64,000 nucleotides of DNA from Variovorax sp. PBL-E5. Lineage in GTDB: Bacteria; Pseudomonadota; Gammaproteobacteria; Burkholderiales; Burkholderiaceae_C. A program made the position numbers and the translations under genes. The notes beneath the pieces were generated by a model. That model was given only the letters and a program-made list of their open reading frames with translations, had not been told where the DNA came from and did no database searches. The stretch lies in assembly GCF_901827185.1 (NCBI RefSeq), contig NZ_LR594671.1:1550001-1614000 (forward strand). Direction: 5' to 3'. Of this stretch, positions 18,885-27,793 are shown piece after piece (positions within the stretch are counted from its first letter, which is position 1; each line of letters opens with the position of its first letter).

Positions 18885-19082
18885 CAAGGCCACCTGCGCG
18901 GCCTTGGAGGTGCGCCCCGAAGCGGGAGCGACGCATGCGAGGATTTCGCCGGCCTGAGCGCACGCAGTCTTTTCTCTCGAGCTTCGGCTCCATCCGCCAG
19001 CACTTCGCCATCAAGCGCCATCTGCTGCACGCATCGCTCTACCGCAAGCAGTTGGCTGTGCGCTTTGATGCATGGCGCCTTT

Positions 19083-19610
19083 TCACAGGTAGCGCCCGAT
19101 GACCAGCCCGCCTGGATCAACGCTTTGCTCCAGGCAATTGACGTAGCGGCCGGCGGCGAAGAAGCTTCGCATCCTTTCGTAGGTTTCACGGGCCCAGGCG
19201 ACACATGCGCCGGTGTCCACTGGCTGCGTCCATTGAGCGAGCACGAGGAAGTTGTAGCCTTCGCGTCGATGCGGGAAGGCCGTGTCGCCCACCTCGATCC
19301 GGGCGACCGCGCCATGGAAATGTTCGAGCAGCAACTGGCCCATGGGCGTCGGGCAGCGCGCGAAGCAATCGATCATGGTGTCGATCGCGGCGTCGCTCAG
19401 TTCGGTGAGGAAATGGCAAGTGACCAGGGCGGCCACCGGTGTCCCGGAGTCGTCGGGTGCATGCGTCAGCGTGGCGAACAGCGTGTGCTCATCCGGCAGC
19501 GAGTGTGTGCTGTCGCGGAAGACATCGAGCAGGGCGCGGGCGCGCTCGATCGAATGAACGATCGGGCCGCCCGTGATGGTGGGCCCGACCGGGTGCAACG
19601 CGTACTCGAG
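19083..19610 (-). pseudogene. Remnant of a BBE-type FAD-linked oxidoreductase
   Basis: The reverse strand encodes the C-terminal part of a berberine-bridge-type FAD oxidoreductase: EYALHPVGPTITGGPIVHSIERA, then PDEHTLFATLTHAPD, EHFHGAVARIEVGDTAFPHR, YNFLVLAQWT and a broken BBE ending (GRYVNCLEQ). The N-terminal FAD-binding half is absent, about 45 family residues are missing between ALVTCHF and LTELSDAAIDT, and the tail stops short of the usual terminal segment. It abuts, head to head, a damaged LysR gene. I call it a decayed gene. Confidence 0.7.
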
Positions 19611-20376
19611 CTGCGTGCCTTCGACGCCGCCGCCCGCCACATGAGCTTCAAGAAGGCCGCGCTGGAACTGTGCGTGTCCCCCACCGCGATCAGTCACCAG
19701 ATCCGATTGCTGGAGCGGTACTGCGGCTGCGCCCTGTTCCGCCGCAGGCCGCGACCCCTTGCGCTGACCGATGCCGGCGCGCGACTGTTCCCGGCTGTTC
19801 GTGGCGGGCTGGAAGCCTTTGCCGCTGCCATCGCGGCCGTCAAACGAGATGGCGAGCAGCAGCCCCTTCGTGTGACGGCCACGAACGCTTTCGCCAGCCG
19901 CTGGCGGGTGCCCCGCCTGCCGGCATGGCGGAAATTGCATCCGCACGTGCCGCTGGAAGTGATCGGCACTGACACCGTGCTCGATCTGCAGGCCGGGGAT
20001 GGCGACGTCGCCATTCGCTATGCGACCCGCCGGGAAATGCCGACGGACGGAATCGTCGATGCACTCGTGAGCGACACCTTTTGGCCCATCTGCAGTCCGC
20101 GCCTGCTGCCAGCGGGAGCGCTCAAGCGGCCCGCCGACCTCGCCAGGCACGTCCTGGTCCATGCCTACTGGGGTCCGGCCGACCGCGAGCCGCCCACATG
20201 GCAGCGATGGCTGGCCGCGGCTGCGCGCAGGTGGCGCGACGTGCCCGAGTTCAAGGACATGCAGCACCTGACAACTGAGCCTGCCCGGCTATGGCTTCCA
20301 CGTGATCCGCAGGCCAAGTCATCCGCGCGAGCGCACCATCCGGGTCTTCTCGGAGTGGCTACGCTCGGTGGCTTGA
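19593..20376 (+). pseudogene. LysR-type regulator pseudogene (GcvA-like), missing start and with an internal deletion/frameshift
   Basis: The frame reads LELRAFDAAARHMSFKKAAL followed by the helix SPTAISHQIRLLE, a normal GcvA-like LysR N terminus, but it has no good start codon: only a GTG at 19,593 lies in frame. It continues through the effector domain to PEFKDMQHLTTE near 20,280. The expected C-terminal end (PGYGFHVIRRPSHPRERTIR then EWLRSVA, stop at 20,376) is in another frame. Some 40-50 family residues between these parts are gone. This is most simply a broken gene, with the FAD oxidoreductase remnant joined at its 5' end. Confidence 0.7.
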
Positions 20377-20431
20377 ACGTGCTTGCGATCTCCGGGTTGG
20401 GGCGACATCGGGCGATCGGGGGGGCCCGTTG

Positions 20432-20494
20432 CCCACGCGTCTGAGCAGCCGCATCGACGAACTGCTTTCCTACAACTGGGACCCCGCCCGCTGA
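20432..20494 (+). mobile_element. Possible tail of an IS66-family transposase
   Basis: A short frame ending at a TGA at 20,492-20,494 reads TRLSSRIDELLSYNWDPAR. The RIDELL..NW.P pattern is like the extreme C terminus of IS66-type transposases. Only about 20 residues remain and no inverted repeat was recognised, so this is tentative. Confidence 0.3.
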
Positions 20495-20603
20495 GCGACT
20501 CGGCACGACCTCGGCGATCCGCGTTTGCCGGTCAAGGGTGGGACGGACAAGAGGCTCCTGCGACGCCAAGGCAAGATCACGATGACTTTGCCAGACACAT
20601 ACG

Positions 20604-20945
20604 ATGGGCCGCCCGTCTCGTGAGCTGACCAATAGCTTCAGCCGTGGCTTCAGTGTCGACAACCTGGAGCTCATGCGGCGCTTCTTCCTGGCGTCTCCAC
20701 GGTCCGCGATTTCCGAGACAGCGTCTCGGAAATCCGGCGCCGAAGGAACTGGCGACAAATCCGAGGCAGTGTTTCGGAACTTCGCCTCGCGGAGCTGGCG
20801 CAGGCGTTCACGCTGCGCCGGTCCGCCCTCAGCCCGAAGCGCGGGCATTCTGTATTTCGGCAGCTTCGCAGAAGCGTTCCAGTGACCACTCTCGTCCGAG
20901 CAAGAACATCCGGGTCTGCAGCCGATCGAGTTCCTGAGCAGGAAC
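20604..20945 (+). pseudogene. Fragment of a DUF1016 (YhcG-type PDDEXK nuclease) N-terminal domain
   Basis: The frame from 20,604 reads ELTNSFSRGFSVDNLELMRR followed by FFLASPRSAISETASRKSG, matching the N-terminal DUF1016 region (RGFS..NL..MR.FYL). After about 20,770 the expected continuation appears in another frame (LAELAQAFTLRRSAL), so a frameshift is present, and the nuclease domain is absent. It overlaps the 3' end of the opposite-strand GNAT-like gene. Such genes are often linked to mobile DNA or defence loci; here only debris is left. Confidence 0.5.
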
Positions 20946-21470
20946 GGCACGCCCCAGGTAAGTGAGCTTCTTGTTGCGAAGATCGGCGAATCCCGATTCG
21001 TACCGCCGCGCCAGGCTGAGCCAGAGGGCGTGTGCGCCTGGCGACTGACGCGCGCCCGTCATCAGACAGATCCCGGTGGCGAGCGCCCAGTCATAGACGG
21101 CCGTCGCGATGCCGCGTCGTTGGTATTGCGCCCGGTAGCGCGAGTGGGGAGAGCGCAGATGTCGGTCTGCGCGACGGCCCACCTCGACCAGTCTATTGAA
21201 GACGGTACAGCCCGCAAGACATCCGCGACGCACGTCTTCGACATACGCGTAGAACTCGCCGTCGGCCTCTCTGATGCGAATCTTCAGGTCGGGATCGTGA
21301 AGATCGAAAGCCGGCAGGCCGTGCAACCGATCGCCCGGCGAATGGATGCGCTCGTAAGTCGTGGCGAGCGACTCGTCGAATTCCGGGGAGAGCGAGCCGA
21401 CATCGACCCGAAGTTCTGCCGGCCGATGAAACGGAATTCGGAAATGAGAGAAAGGCAATGCAATATTCAT
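20829..21470 (-). CDS. GNAT-like N-acetyltransferase (tentative)
   Basis: A 213-residue protein starting MNIALPFSHFRIPFHRPAEL (a start 15 bases upstream at 21,485 is also possible; neither has a clear ribosome-binding site). The segment YRAQYQRRGIATAVYDWALA resembles the acetyl-CoA pyrophosphate loop (R-x-x-G-x-A) and following helix of GNAT proteins, and HALWLSLARRYE resembles the C-terminal strand-helix. The N-terminal half is not typical. It lies at the end of the leftward stress-protein cluster, 36 bases past the EF-G-like gene. The last residues overlap the DUF1016 fragment, so the C terminus may have been altered. Confidence 0.5.
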   Translation of the reverse strand: MNIALPFSHFRIPFHRPAELRVDVGSLSPEFDESLATTYERIHSPGDRLHGLPAFDLHDPDLKIRIREADGEFYAYVEDVRRGCLAGCTVFNRLVEVGRRADRHLRSPHSRYRAQYQRRGIATAVYDWALATGICLMTGARQSPGAHALWLSLARRYESGFADLRNKKLTYLGRAVPAQELDRLQTRMFLLGREWSLERFCEAAEIQNARASG

Positions 21471-21506
21471 GGCGGCCAATGACATCGGTGGAGGAGGGGG
21501 CTCGAT

Positions 21507-22085
21507 TCAAGGCGAGCCGTTCGTGCAGGAGGTCGGATCCCGGGTTTCGACGCCCGGCGATGGCGCAGCCATCGCTCGCTCGTAGCGGTGCAGCCATGTC
21601 CAGACCGCGGCAGAGCCGCAGGCAAGCGAACCGATCTTGCGGGTCAGGCCCATAAGATTCGCCAGTCGCCCTTCGGCCCGAACAATCAACTCATACCGTT
21701 GCATGTCCTTCTCGAGGATTCGTGCCTCACGACCGCTGAGTTCCGCCAGGATATCTTTCGCATAAGCATGCGGGCTCTTGATGCGCAGGAACATCACGGG
21801 CTCGACCAATGCGTCCAGGTCAAGGTCTACATAGGTGTGGATCTCGGGCTTGCGCATGACGACCTTGGCGCCATGCGCGTCCCGTACCATCTGCTGGGCT
21901 TCCTCCAGAGCGCATTCATCCGCGGCGTAAATCCGCCCACCCCGGCCTTCGCAGAGGACCAGGTACCGGTCGGGGCGTGACATCCAGTCCACCACGCCAC
22001 GGTTCGCGAAGATTTGAAGTCCTTTCGCGCCGGCCAGCAGCGATTGCCGAAGCGGATAGCCTGCGAGCCTGTCTTCACTGAACAT
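21507..22085 (-). CDS. Stand-alone EF-G C-terminal-like protein, function unknown
   Basis: A 192-residue protein with a strong AAGGAGACG ribosome-binding site. Residues about 80-170 (LVEPVMFLRIKSPHAYAKDI, then LAELSGREARILEKD and LANLMGLTRKIGSLACGSA) follow the pattern of the C-terminal domain V of elongation factor G (VEPVM..E..TP..Y.GDI..DL..R.G, then L....GY...LRS...G.A). No GTPase domain is present. The N-terminal 75 residues include YLVLCEGRGGRIYAADE and are not assigned. It is the third gene of an operon with a universal stress protein and an Rnk-like protein. A role at the ribosome under stress is conceivable but only inferred. Confidence 0.6.
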   Translation of the reverse strand: MFSEDRLAGYPLRQSLLAGAKGLQIFANRGVVDWMSRPDRYLVLCEGRGGRIYAADECALEEAQQMVRDAHGAKVVMRKPEIHTYVDLDLDALVEPVMFLRIKSPHAYAKDILAELSGREARILEKDMQRYELIVRAEGRLANLMGLTRKIGSLACGSAAVWTWLHRYERAMAAPSPGVETRDPTSCTNGSP

Positions 22086-22511
22086 TCACGTCTCCTTGTC
22101 GGCAGAAATATGTGTGAGTTCCGGGCATGGTCTGAGCGCCACCAATCGTGCGTCGACTGCTTGACCACCACGAAGGGGCAACCGGACCACCGCGCCGATC
22201 GCGTGGCCGATCAGCGCCAAGCCGATGAAGCTGAGCAGAGATACCCGGCCTTGCGTGATGTCGGCAGCTGCGGGAGACACCAGCGTGAACGCCACAGGCG
22301 CACTTGCTCCGGGAAATTGCGCGTCGATGGTCCAGTTCAGGCTGGCGATGTCCCGTCGTCGGCAGGCAGCCGGGCGCAGCGTCGCAGCGCGGAGCACCTT
22401 CAGAGCCAACTCGCCGAGATTGATCTCCACGTCGCGCAGCCGCAGCCATCGCTCGGCCGCGTCGCTCAAAAGGGTCGCTTCCCCTGTCGTCAAAAAGCGC
22501 AGGGTGTTCAT
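22086..22511 (-). CDS. Rnk/GreA-GreB C-terminal domain-like protein
   Basis: A 141-residue protein whose second half (FTLVSPAAADITQGRVSLLS, then FIGLALIGHAIGAVVRLPL) matches the FKBP-like C-terminal domain shared by GreA, GreB and Rnk. The N-terminal half lacks the long GreA coiled coil. Rnk binds RNA polymerase and affects nucleoside diphosphate kinase levels; this diverged relative may do something similar. Its start overlaps the upstream universal stress gene (ATGA at 22,508-22,511) and it ends one base before the next start, so all three are co-translated. A second, more typical Rnk is encoded at 24,418. Confidence 0.7.
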   Translation of the reverse strand: MNTLRFLTTGEATLLSDAAERWLRLRDVEINLGELALKVLRAATLRPAACRRRDIASLNWTIDAQFPGASAPVAFTLVSPAAADITQGRVSLLSFIGLALIGHAIGAVVRLPLRGGQAVDARLVALRPCPELTHISADKET

Positions 22512-23434
22512 GCGGCCCTCCTGCGCTGCCCGACAGCCACTTGTTCGCGTCGAATCGGACGCGCGGACGATGCGGCGACCTCGGTCTTCGGGTCGATCCG
22601 GAGATCGTGCGGCACCAGCAGGACGTCACGGCTCGACCACCACAGCACGCGCTGCGCGATGCTTCCGAAAAGGAAGTCCGTGAAAGCCGAACTCCGACGC
22701 TTGCCGACGACGAGAAGGTCGGCGTTCGCGTGCTGTTGCTGAACGACCGCCTGGCGCGCCGCATCGCCCTTGCCGATGGCGGCGACGACCCTGTTGCGAC
22801 GCGCATTCGACGAGTCGCTCAAGGAGAAAATGCGCTCGTGCGCATCGCGCATGCTTTCATGTCGATAGGCCCTGATCGCCTGCTCGGACACATCCGCATA
22901 GCGCAGCTTGCCCTCATGCATCGTATTCAATGCATGAAACAGTTCGACCTGGGCGTCGCTGTCGAGTGACCAGGCCAACTTCACCAGCTTCCTGGACTCT
23001 GGCGTGAAGTCGACTGCCACCAGGATGCGGCGGTAGCGATGGAATACCTCCAGTCGCGCGAGCAGGATCGGACAAGGAACGACGCGCAGAAGACGCTCGA
23101 TGGGTTGCCCGCAGAAAAAGGCCTTGGCGGATTTTTCTCGATGCTCGCCGATCACCAGCATGTCGACCCATTGGGCCTCTTCGGCAATCGCCTCCAAACG
23201 GCCGCTCGTATCGGATACGTTCTTCACAAGAATGCCGAAGCGCGTGTGGACCTCGGCGGCGAGTCGCCTCACGCCTTCGCCTGCATCGGCGTTTTCGCAA
23301 GCAATGAAGTCCTTGGGCGCATAGATGATCTTGAGCAACGCGCGATGCTGCGCCGCGAGCACGGCCGCGCGAAAGACGGTGCGGTTGCCCTGCCCCGAAA
23401 GGTCGGTGACGGCGAGAATGGATTGGATGTTCAT
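22508..23434 (-). CDS. Tandem-domain universal stress protein (UspA family)
   Basis: A 308-residue protein with two Usp domains. The first (from about residue 5, ILAVTDLSGQGNRTVFRAAV) ends in MLVIGEHREKSAKAF; the second (from about residue 138, RILAVDFTPESRKLVKLAW pattern) ends in the ATP-binding-type motif LLVVGKRRSSAFTDFLFGS. Start at 23,434 has an AGGAG site. The long intergenic DNA upstream suggests it is the first gene of the operon. Tandem Usp proteins are usually induced by energy or oxygen stress. Confidence 0.85.
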   Translation of the reverse strand: MNIQSILAVTDLSGQGNRTVFRAAVLAAQHRALLKIIYAPKDFIACENADAGEGVRRLAAEVHTRFGILVKNVSDTSGRLEAIAEEAQWVDMLVIGEHREKSAKAFFCGQPIERLLRVVPCPILLARLEVFHRYRRILVAVDFTPESRKLVKLAWSLDSDAQVELFHALNTMHEGKLRYADVSEQAIRAYRHESMRDAHERIFSLSDSSNARRNRVVAAIGKGDAARQAVVQQQHANADLLVVGKRRSSAFTDFLFGSIAQRVLWWSSRDVLLVPHDLRIDPKTEVAASSARPIRREQVAVGQRRRAA

Positions 23435-24417
23435 GGTTGCTCTCCTGAAGACATGGGACTGCGTCGTCATGTCGATGCGCGCCAGGTTGGCACGAAGTTG
23501 GGCAGGCCGCAGCGCGGCCGAGGTCCAGTCGGCCCTGCTGAGTCGTGGCTGTCCCGCGCAGTTCTGAAAGCCGAACCGCGTTCTGATGAATGCGGGCTCG
23601 ACGAACCGCCAGACAGGCTCTAGCGTCGGTGAAAGCGCGAGGTGCGGCCGAGGCAGAAGAGGCGAAACACCAAAGGGGAACGTGCGACGTCGTCCGTCAG
23701 CAGCGAAGCTCTAGAAGCTTTGGTTGGTGCATGGCTATTCCAGGAACCCGGCTTGCATTTGCAAGTGAGATCGCTACCGCGCGGGACTGGTGCCCGACGG
23801 TCAAAGAATTGCGCTAGAAGAGGAGAGGCTGACCGCCGGGCTCAGGAAAGTGCGAGCGTCTGCTGCGACCTTGCCATGGGTCGAGCGAACTCCAAGGCAC
23901 ACGACGTGTGAGTCGCCAACATCGTAAAGCCGACCTGGCCTTGAACTGTGTTGAAAGTATGCGCCTTGATTTGCATGCGCCGAGTCTATGAGACCTTGGC
24001 GAAAGCGACAACAGTACCCCCACACCTCCTGCCAGATTGAGGCGACTCAGTCTTGGATCGCAACCCGTGAGTCTTCCAATGTCATTCCGCGCGAGGGGCA
24101 TTGAGCTGAGTCATTCTGGCAAGGAGGGTGGGGGCATCGCTTGGCCGCTGCAGCTTCACCGCATAGACTCATGACATGCGATTCCCGCGTTTCCACCGTT
24201 GCTGCAGCGCGTCCACGATGCCCTATGCATTCTTGGCAAGCGTCGGGGCGTTCGCATGGCGCGAAGTTGTCACACTGGGATTGCGACAGCCGGCCGCACA
24301 TCCCTGAGCCCGGCGATCCACTCCACCTTCAGCGCAACCATTGATCGCCGGGCGCCAGCCCAGCGCGACTGCGGGCCACCGCTCTTGCGGCGCCTGCGAA
24401 CTCGAATGGAGTGCGTC
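23435..24417. other. Long intergenic stretch with no recognisable gene
   Basis: About 980 bases between two divergent transcription units. No frame here gives a convincing protein family, and base composition is somewhat less G+C-rich than the neighbours. Short open frames exist on both strands but lack ribosome-binding sites and family motifs. It probably carries the promoters for the stress operon (leftward) and rnk (rightward), and may contain eroded mobile DNA. Confidence 0.4.
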
Positions 24418-24819
24418 ATGCATGCAACGATTCACGGCGAGCGCACGCTCACCGACCGGGATTTCTCACGCCTCGCCAAGTTGTTCGGCGGCCAGCTTCC
24501 GCCCGATCTGGCGGATCTGCTGTCGGCCACCGAAGTTGTAGCCTCGCGGGACGTCCCGCCGAAGGTCATCACCATGTATTCGCAGGTCGAGTTGGTCGAC
24601 CCGCACACGCTGCGCCGCCAGAAGCTGACGATCTGTTTTCCGGGCGATGCCGAGCCCGCCGCAGGCTTCATTTCCATCCTTTCCCCGGTGGGGCTGAGTC
24701 TGTTGGGGTTGAAGGAAGGCGCCGTCGCCCGATGGCTCACGCCCAGCGGCGAAGAGTGTTCGGCAGAAGTGGCCTCGGTCCTCTTCCAGCCCGAGGCAAG
24801 CGGCGACTACACGATGTAG
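24418..24819 (+). CDS. rnk: Rnk-type nucleoside diphosphate kinase regulator
   Basis: A 133-residue protein with the two parts of Rnk: a short helical N terminus (TLTDRDFSRLAKLFGG, LPPDLADLLSATEVV) and the GreA/GreB C-terminal fold (VELVDPHTLRRQKLTICFPG, FISILSPVGLSLLGLKEGA). It lacks the long GreA coiled coil that enters the polymerase channel. ATG at 24,418 is preceded by GGAG at 24,408-24,411. It stands alone. A diverged relative is encoded at 22,086-22,511. Confidence 0.82.
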   Translation: MHATIHGERTLTDRDFSRLAKLFGGQLPPDLADLLSATEVVASRDVPPKVITMYSQVELVDPHTLRRQKLTICFPGDAEPAAGFISILSPVGLSLLGLKEGAVARWLTPSGEECSAEVASVLFQPEASGDYTM

Positions 24820-25045
24820 CGCGCTCGAGCGTCGCGGCGCTCGACCTGTCTCTTCAACACGCCCATCCAGACCAGGGAGGGGCGCGTTCATCTCCAATGG
24901 GACAAGGTCGCTGCACGGCTCACGGCCAGCGGTGCAACCGAGACATGAGGCAACCATGAGGCGCGTCACATTTTCCACTGACTGCCACACGGGCGACATC
25001 CGGAACACTCAGCGCCGCCTGAATTCAGGCTTCTCGTGCAAACGC

Positions 25046-25456
25046 CTACCGGACGGTCGACATCACGGTCGCACGGCACCTGGATTGATCACGCCATGAC
25101 AACATAGAGCAATTGTCCAGAGCGCGCCGCTGCATATCGCTGAGTCTTGGTTGCTCTGCAGGGGGCGGCCCCTGCCAGTAACCAGGCTCGTACTCGGACG
25201 GCCGAGGCGGCGCGTAGTATGCCGGCTGCGGATCGTAGTAGACGGGTGGAGGCGGGTCGTAATAGACAGGGGGCGCCGGTTGATAGTAGACCGGTGGCGG
25301 ACTCGAATACACGGGAGCCGGCTCGTAGTAAATCGGGCCACCGACACCGATGGACCAACTCACCTCGGCGCTGGCCACAGTGGCCGCGGAGAGGGCAACG
25401 GCTGCGATAGAAGCCGAGAAGATCAATTTGACAAACGCAGGTCGATTCAAGCTCAC
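25046..25456 (-). CDS. Exported Pro/Tyr-rich protein of unknown function
   Basis: A 136-residue protein beginning at a GTG (25,456) with CGGAG seven bases upstream. It has a clear signal peptide (LIFSASIAAVALSAATVASA, cleavage about residue 28), then a low-complexity stretch of PPPVYY / PAPPVYY / DPPPPVYY-type repeats (about residues 40-85) and a C-terminal segment with two cysteines (DNCSMLSWRDQSRCRA). Proteins of this build are common and uncharacterised in Burkholderiales; an envelope location is inferred. Confidence 0.75.
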   Translation of the reverse strand: MSLNRPAFVKLIFSASIAAVALSAATVASAEVSWSIGVGGPIYYEPAPVYSSPPPVYYQPAPPVYYDPPPPVYYDPQPAYYAPPRPSEYEPGYWQGPPPAEQPRLSDMQRRALDNCSMLSWRDQSRCRATVMSTVR

Positions 25457-25811
25457 GGGATTCTCCGAAGGAAGGGCGAACGTGCCGATGTCAATCTCAA
25501 ACGCCCCACTCGGGGGCTCGGTGGACACGAACAATTCGTGACATATCAAGAGCAGTGACAATCGCCCGGACTTGAGGCGCGCGTCTCCTGATCGATGTGC
25601 GTGGCGCACTATGGGTAGTCGTATCTTTTGTGCAGATTGACACGGTGCGACTTGAGAAACATAGCCACGACAAGCATCTGGCGAAGGCTTTCGACGCGCG
25701 GCTCCGTGCTTTCAATGCACATTGATACGCCTGGACCCTTGGGCCGCACGATCGCATTCGACCTTAAGCATGCCCCGCCATGCGTCACCATCACGTTTGT
25801 GCAGCGACGCT
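25457..25811. other. Intergenic stretch at the edge of the mobile-DNA fragments
   Basis: About 355 bases between the Pro/Tyr-rich gene and the Tn3 transposase fragment. A 61-codon reverse-strand frame at 25,609-25,794 (ending HRVNLHKRYDYP) has no ribosome-binding site and no family match, so I do not call it. No Tn3-type terminal inverted repeat was recognised beyond the transposase end. Confidence 0.35.
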
Positions 25812-26180
25812 TCAGAGCACCTTTGCGGAAGACGGCCTGACGATTCTGTCGATCAACACAGATTCGTACTTCCCGACATTGAACTTGAACGTTCCCCGGA
25901 AGTTGATGTGCGAGAAGTGCGCCGGCCCGATTCGGTACAGCCAGTCCTCCTTGATCTCGATGCCTTCCCCTTTGAGGCGAGTGATGGCTCGGTCCATCCG
26001 TTGCGTGTTCCAGGCGAGAACGATGTTCGTCGACAGCGCGTGCGCCCCTGCAATCGCCACCATCTCCTGCGGCCGTCGGCCTCGCTCGGGTGCTACCCGA
26101 CCGCTGTAAATTGCTCGTTGCAGGTGATGAACAGATTCACCGCGGTTGAGCAACGCATGGATCTCGCGTCGATAGTCGAG
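25812..26180 (-). mobile_element. C-terminal fragment of a Tn3-family transposase (TnpA)
   Basis: About 122 residues match the end of Tn3-type transposases: YRREIHALLNRGESVHHLQR, then TNIVLAWNTQRMDRAITRL and FSHINFRGTFKFNVG. Full-length enzymes have nearly 1,000 residues, so only the tail remains. It is fused in frame at about 26,180 to an unrelated AAA ATPase fragment, giving one continuous but chimeric reading frame. This is the scar of a transposon end, with no intact element. Confidence 0.8.
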
Positions 26181-26498
26181 AATCGCCAAGTACAGCAGCA
26201 GCAAGACGATGCCCAGCGTGCCAGGCGACAACTGCTCGATATCTACGCCGTCATACTCCAAGCCGTAGCCGACAGCGATGTGATCGGTGCTGTACAGCCA
26301 GTCCGAGATGTTGCGCGCCCATGCGCGGAACTCGGCGTTCCCCGGCATGTGGGTCCGGAGTGCCGCCTCATTGACCTTGACGAAGTTGAGCAAGCCCGTG
26401 GCGGCTTGCGCCGCATCACCGGTTGCCCATGCCGCCATCAGCCCGGCGCGCGCCGACCGCAGCAACTCGCTGCACCCCTTGAATGGACCGTTGGTCCG
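26181..26498 (-). pseudogene. Fragment of an AAA/SMC-like ATPase
   Basis: About 106 residues, with NISDWLYSTDHIAVGYGLEY, DGVDIEQLSPGT and GIVLLLLYLAI. The LSPGT...LLLLYLA pattern is the signature-motif region just before Walker B in ATP-binding-cassette-like AAA proteins, where IIDQPEENLD normally follows. That continuation is replaced by the Tn3 fragment. The upstream part of the gene (Walker A, coiled coils) is also missing, as the HipA fragment starts within 30 bases on the other strand. Confidence 0.6.
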
Positions 26499-26527
26499 CA
26501 GGTCCAACAGGTCCTCACCCCTGGGGG

Positions 26528-27445
26528 GCAGGGTACCTGAGCTTCGGGCTGAAGGCCGAACCGCCCGCGCCCAAGCGCCAGTACAACCGCACACACCAGT
26601 TGGCCGAGCTGATCGCGGCCACACAGGCGATCGAAGAGGGGCGCCCGGTGGCCGCCCATCTGCTCGAACAGCTCGATCCTGGCACCAGCATGGGTGGTGC
26701 GCGGCCGAAGGCCACGATCGAGGACGCGCAAAGTCTCTGGCTCGGCAAGTTTCCCGCTAGAGATGACCGCTTCAATCTGCAGCGAGTCGAATTTGCGACG
26801 CTCGACTTGGCTCGGAGATGCGGCCTGAACGTCACACAGGCGCGGCTCCAGTCCGTTGGCGGGAGCGATGTGCTGATGTTGCAGCGCTTCGACCGCAACC
26901 ATACCGACAAGGGCTACCTTCGCTTCGGCCTTGTCAGCGGCTTGACCGTGCTTGACTGTGGTGACAGCCACCTGGACCGCGAGCGCTGGTCCTACCCGCT
27001 GCTGGCCGACAACTTGCGCCGATGGTCCGACAAGCCGGAAGCTGACTGCGCCGAATTATTCAGGCGGATGGTCTTCAATGCCGCCGTGACCAACAACGAT
27101 GATCATCCACGCAACCACGCTCTGCTACGCAGGCAGAAGGGATGGCGGCTGTCTCCGGCCTACGACCTCGTGCCCGCACCTGTGGTCAACCTGGAGAGGC
27201 GAGACCTGGCGTTGACCATCGGCGACTACGGTCGCACGGCCAGCATCTACAACCTCCTGTCGCAAGCGGGGCGTTTCGGTTTGACTGCGGAAGAGGCGCG
27301 CGGGCAGATCGATCGACTCGTCGATGTTGTCCGGCATTGGCGCGACGGCTTCTTTGCCTGCGGCGTGTCGACCAAGGACATCGACTACATCGCTCCAGCC
27401 ATGCTGCCTGAGTGCTTCTTTTTCGAAAGGCAACCCGATGCATAA
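26528..27445 (+). pseudogene. HipA-type kinase lacking its N-terminal part
   Basis: About 305 residues of a HipA Ser/Thr kinase (toxin half of HipBA): GYLSFGLKAEPPAPKRQYNR, the Gly-rich loop region MGGARPKA, LMLQRFDR, the catalytic loop NNDDHPRNHALL and the metal-binding YDLVPAP. The usual first 100 or so residues are missing, no HipB antitoxin gene is present, and the only in-frame ATG upstream (26,483) lies in sequence that is antisense to the ATPase fragment. Kinase-core residues are kept, so a truncated product is conceivable, but I treat it as a remnant. Confidence 0.7.
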
Positions 27446-27535
27446 GTCGTTATGCGGTCGTTCACCTTCGGCAAGCCACGAACAGCTTCTTCGCCGATAT
27501 TGGCAATCAAGAACAAATTAAAGGAGGCATCGCAG

Positions 27536-27793
27536 ATGTGGAACGACGTCGAGGTCAAAATTGACTTGCTTAATTTTTCACATGTGGCGAAGGCGGCCGC
27601 GCAACTGATCCAGGAGGCTGGCAGCGAGCCGCTGATCATCGGCGTTTCCGGAAACTGGGGAGCCGGAAAATCGTCGTTGGTGAAGCGAGTCGCGCCACAG
27701 GTCGGCGAGGGTACGCAGTACGCCCTTGGGGAGGGAACTGAGGCGCCTAGACATGATGGCCGCCGATCCGGGCAAGGCGGCCATCATGTCTAG
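27536..27793 (+). pseudogene. N-terminal fragment of a KAP-family P-loop NTPase
   Basis: A strong AAGGAGG ribosome-binding site (27,521-27,527) precedes an ATG and a reading frame starting MWNDVEVKIDLLNF, with Walker A SGNWGAGKSSLVKR near residue 42. This is the N terminus of KAP P-loop NTPases. Homology ends near 27,700 and the frame runs into the terminator-like hairpin before the chloride-channel gene, so only about 55 genuine residues are left. KAP NTPases occur in mobile and defence loci. Confidence 0.65.

Noticed and set aside
23814..24101. Reverse-strand frame of 95 codons in the long intergenic stretch
   Set aside because: No ribosome-binding site, no recognisable family, Arg/Ser/Leu-biased composition.
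25609..25794. Small reverse-strand frame of 61 codons
   Set aside because: No ribosome-binding site or family resemblance; it lies in a stretch of rearranged DNA.
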